The translations under genes were made by a program, and so were the position numbers. A DNA stretch of 64,000 nt from Reichenbachiella sp. 5M10 (lineage in GTDB: Bacteria; Bacteroidota; Bacteroidia; Cytophagales; Cyclobacteriaceae). Shown in pieces: positions 61,642 to 64,000 of the stretch (its first letter is position 1; every line of letters starts with the position of its first letter). The stretch is from contig NZ_MDGR01000007.1 of the NCBI RefSeq assembly GCF_002742335.1, forward strand, positions 3,910,501 to 3,974,500, given 5' to 3'. Below the pieces are notes generated by a model that was not told where the DNA came from, searched no databases, and saw nothing but the letters and a program-made list of their open reading frames with translations.

Positions 61642-63129
61642 TCACCACCCTATTCCGTAGTAAGCCTTTTGTCCGTTTTCATAATATCCCTCAATCAAGA
61701 TGCCTGACCCATTGGATCCACTGGCCAAAACTTGAGACAATTGTTCAACATTGAGTATATCTCCACGATCGATACGTGTCACTACGAACCCTTCATGTAT
61801 GCCTGCTTCTTTCCAGACGCCATTCTCCAACACGACAAGCTTTGCCCCTCCTTTGACTCCAAACTTCGCTTGCTCCTCTTTGGACAGATCCTCAAAAGTC
61901 GCTCCTTGAATCGTCACACTATTATTGGTCGCAGCGACTGTTGCGGTCGTTCCCAGTGTGTTTTGCAAAGTGGCTGACACGGTCTTCTCTTTGCCATCTC
62001 TCCACAAGGTTACCTGGACCTTATCACCAGGCCGATTAAGTGCTACTTTCTCTTGCAGTTCAGAAGTCTTGTTGACACGCTTGCCATTGATCGCAATGAT
62101 CACATCTCCCGCTTTTATCCCTGCTTCTTCCGCCCCACTGTTAGGATTTACACCAGATACATACACCCCTTGCAAGATGCCTAGATCTTCTTCCTCGGCC
62201 AGTTGAGCATTGACATCTTGTATGCCTATACCGAGTAAGGCACGCTGCACGACACCAAATTCCTTCAAATCACCAATCACTTTATTGACCAAGTTAGCCG
62301 GGACCGCAAACGAATACCCTGCATAAGAGCCTGTTGGTGTAGCGATAGCCGTATTGATACCAACCAGTTCACCATTTAGGTTGACCAGTGCTCCTCCTGA
62401 ATTACCCGGGTTCACTGCAGCATCCGTTTGCAGAAAGGACTCGATCTGCAAACGATCTCTACTTCTTAGAATATTGATATTCCTCCCCTTAGCACTAATG
62501 ATACCTGCCGTGACAGTCGACCGAAATTCAAAAGGGTTTCCCACAGCCAAAACCCATTCTCCCACTTCGACCACATCCGAATTTCCAACTTTTACGAAAG
62601 GCAAACCCTTTTCGTCAATCTTCAACAAGGCCAAATCTGTCGTAGGATCTGTTCCTATAAGCTCTGCTTTATAGGTTCTGTTGTCGTTGAGCAAGATTTC
62701 AATATCATCCGCATTCTCTACCACATGATTGTTGGTCGCTATGTAGCCATCTGGACTCAAAATGACGCCACTACCAGTACCTACCGAAGGGCGCTGCTGA
62801 TACTGTCCTCCTCCAGGGGCTCCAAAAAAATCTCTAAAGTACTGTTCAAAGGGATCGCGCGACTGCCTACTCGTGGTCTGTGCAGCTATCGTACTACGAA
62901 TATGAACGACTCCTGGGGTCACCACTTTGGCAGCATCTACGAAATTCATACCTACTGGGGCTGCTGCACTTGATGTGGTATTGTAATTAGAAAACTGAAC
63001 CTCTTGTGTTGTTGGGACTGTATTTGTCATAGGGGCATCTTGTGCCAACCACTCATAGCCTCCAATAGCCACTACGCCTCCTAGCAAGGAAGCTATCATC
63101 ATTCCGATAAAGTTTTTTCTAGTATTCAT
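61642..63129 (-). CDS. HtrA/DegP-type periplasmic serine protease
   Basis: A 495-residue protease with an N-terminal membrane/signal segment (F-I-G-M-M-I-A-S-L-L-G-G-V-V-A-I). The triad is visible: His in A-T-N-N-H-V-V, Asp in P-T-T-D-L-A-L-L, Ser in N-P-G-N-S-G-G-A-L. Two PDZ domains follow (about 300-390 and 410-495), as in DegP/DegQ. It would degrade or refold misfolded envelope proteins. The start at 63129 (M-N-T-R-K-N-F) is preferred to an in-frame TTG 26 codons upstream. Together with the next gene (Hsp20) it forms a small proteostasis neighbourhood. Confidence 0.95.
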   Translation of the reverse strand: MNTRKNFIGMMIASLLGGVVAIGGYEWLAQDAPMTNTVPTTQEVQFSNYNTTSSAAAPVGMNFVDAAKVVTPGVVHIRSTIAAQTTSRQSRDPFEQYFRDFFGAPGGGQYQQRPSVGTGSGVILSPDGYIATNNHVVENADDIEILLNDNRTYKAELIGTDPTTDLALLKIDEKGLPFVKVGNSDVVEVGEWVLAVGNPFEFRSTVTAGIISAKGRNINILRSRDRLQIESFLQTDAAVNPGNSGGALVNLNGELVGINTAIATPTGSYAGYSFAVPANLVNKVIGDLKEFGVVQRALLGIGIQDVNAQLAEEEDLGILQGVYVSGVNPNSGAEEAGIKAGDVIIAINGKRVNKTSELQEKVALNRPGDKVQVTLWRDGKEKTVSATLQNTLGTTATVAATNNSVTIQGATFEDLSKEEQAKFGVKGGAKLVVLENGVWKEAGIHEGFVVTRIDRGDILNVEQLSQVLASGSNGSGILIEGYYENGQKAYYGIGW

Positions 63130-63208
63130 ATCATTCTTCTTTTGTGGAATCTGAACAATTAACGTAAGAAATATACAGAGGATCCACTGCTTAACAATAT
63201 TTAACACA

Positions 63209-63251
63209 AAACCCCGACCTCTCCACCCTGAGGCTTCAAGAATCGGGGTTT
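63209..63251 (-). terminator. Terminator after Hsp20
   Basis: AAACCCCGA (63209-63217) pairs with TCGGGGTTT (63243-63251); an inner CCTC/GAGG pair (63218-63221 / 63230-63233) lengthens the stem. On the minus strand it is followed by TTTTGTGTT. It separates hsp20 from the HtrA gene. Confidence 0.7.
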
Positions 63252-63270
63252 AAACCAACCTAACCTAAAC

Positions 63271-63708
63271 TTACTTTATTGCTATGTTCTTCTTTTGTTC
63301 CTTCTTTACGTCCTTCGGAATAATAATGTTTAGTATTCCATCTTCAAATTTTGCCTCGACACTTTCATCATTGATGTTATCAGGCATTTGAAAGGCTCTT
63401 TTGAACGAACCATATCTAGTCTCCACACTATGAAAATTCTTCTTGGTTTTCTCTTCTTCAAATTTTCTTTCTCCCGACACAGTCAGTACACCGTTGTTCA
63501 GTTCTATGGAGACATCTCCCTTTTTGAAACCTGGTAGCGCAAACTGCAGCTCAAAAGCAGCATCCGTCTCTGATACATCTACTTGAGGTACGAATGACTT
63601 GCTCGCCGACACTTCACTCTGAAAGAAATTGTCATTGAATAGATCTTCAAAAAATCTCGAGGTACTTGGTCTACGTGTTTTTGCTGGATTGTATGTTATA
63701 AGTGACAT
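63271..63708 (-). CDS. Small heat shock protein, Hsp20/alpha-crystallin family
   Basis: A 145-residue holdase chaperone that binds unfolding proteins without ATP. The alpha-crystallin domain (about 38-130) has the conserved G-V-L-T-V-S-G-E-R strand and an A-K-F-E-D-G-I-L segment close to the A-x-x-x-n-G-v-L motif, ending with an I-I-P-K-D-V tail that has an I-x-I-like element for oligomerisation. On the minus strand TACAATTG about 30 bases before the start resembles a -7 element with one mismatch. A heat-shock regulator site is not recognised. The region 63709-64000 beyond it holds no gene I can support. Confidence 0.95.
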   Translation of the reverse strand: MSLITYNPAKTRRPSTSRFFEDLFNDNFFQSEVSASKSFVPQVDVSETDAAFELQFALPGFKKGDVSIELNNGVLTVSGERKFEEEKTKKNFHSVETRYGSFKRAFQMPDNINDESVEAKFEDGILNIIIPKDVKKEQKKNIAIK

Positions 63709-64000
63709 CTTTTTAAGTTTTTTAGTTTAATAATCAATTGTACCCTGCTTATAGAGAATTTGATGCCAACAGTGTTCTCAATAAAAAAAACATGTCATTA
63801 CGGCCGTAAATATTCACCAAACACAAACAAACATGTCAACTTGTCTTGTTTTTATCAAAAAAGAACAACAATTTGTCTCTGCGCCTTAAGCATCACTCCC
63901 AATCAAAAAACTTTTTCCATCACTAATATTGTGAATTTAAAATATAGCTGCTAACATTGCATTCCCAAATCAAAAGAGGGCAAAAAGTTGCTCTGGGAAC

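Noticed and set aside
63760-63954. 64-codon frame upstream of hsp20
   Set aside because: Random-looking, Asn/Thr/Lys-rich translation with no signal peptide or domain.

Overview
The window reads as an ordinary chromosomal stretch of a gliding-type Bacteroidota, most likely order Cytophagales (a Reichenbachiella-like genome would fit, but this is inference). The evidence is the presence of gldH, a GWxTD-domain protein, DUF4292, a GIN-domain lipoprotein, a Reg_prop/Y_Y_Y sensor and a long-form PurM. The his operon has Bacteroidota gene order, and many genes have Bacteroidota-type -7 promoter elements (TAnnTTTG), often almost touching the start codon. I see no rRNA operon, CRISPR array, insertion sequence or prophage. 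Two tRNA genes are present, Val-GAC and Ala-GGC.

Layout. 1-7.5 kb (+): the 3' part of an enoyl-CoA hydratase gene, a polysaccharide flippase, then a tightly overlapping envelope trio (TPR protein, LolB-like DUF4292 lipoprotein, EnvC-like degenerate LytM protein), then gpmI. 7.5-19.7 kb (mixed strands): TPR histidine kinase, MATE transporter, small lipoprotein, M3 peptidase, 8-strand outer-membrane barrel, ruvB-queG, apbE, globin, methyltransferase and ZIP transporter. 19.7-27.3 kb (+): complete histidine operon hisGDCBHAF-hisIE, preceded by a short His-rich leader peptide and a textbook-looking attenuator. 27.3-34 kb: GIN-domain lipoprotein, Ycf48-like protein and GreA-like protein, tRNA-Val, methyltransferase, GWxTD protein-rlmB, mannose-1-phosphate guanylyltransferase. 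34-39.5 kb (+): recQ, purD, ricT-gldH. 39.5-47 kb (-): prfA, beta-helix lipoprotein, helix-hairpin-helix protein and a 1341-residue superfamily 1 helicase, closely spaced. 47-64 kb: small lipoprotein, universal stress protein, asnB, tRNA-Ala, UDG-like protein, NTF2-like protein, a decayed 0.9 kb interval, DnaJ-KTSC protein, purM, acs, a giant sensor lacking an ATPase domain, a 2-aminoadipate-semialdehyde-type dehydrogenase, an HtrA protease and Hsp20.

Most of the window is housekeeping metabolism and envelope biology. The best leads are: (i) the his attenuator, in which His codons, a pause hairpin, an antiterminator and a terminator can all be paired by eye; (ii) a 22-bp-phased array of five TTGCGCAA-type palindromes ending in a perfect 58-bp palindrome, next to an internally deleted metY remnant; (iii) a DHp-only sensor protein; (iv) a large SF1 helicase with a degenerate nuclease-like C-terminus; (v) the LolB-like/EnvC-like gene cluster. 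I found no complete new multi-gene defence or mobile system.
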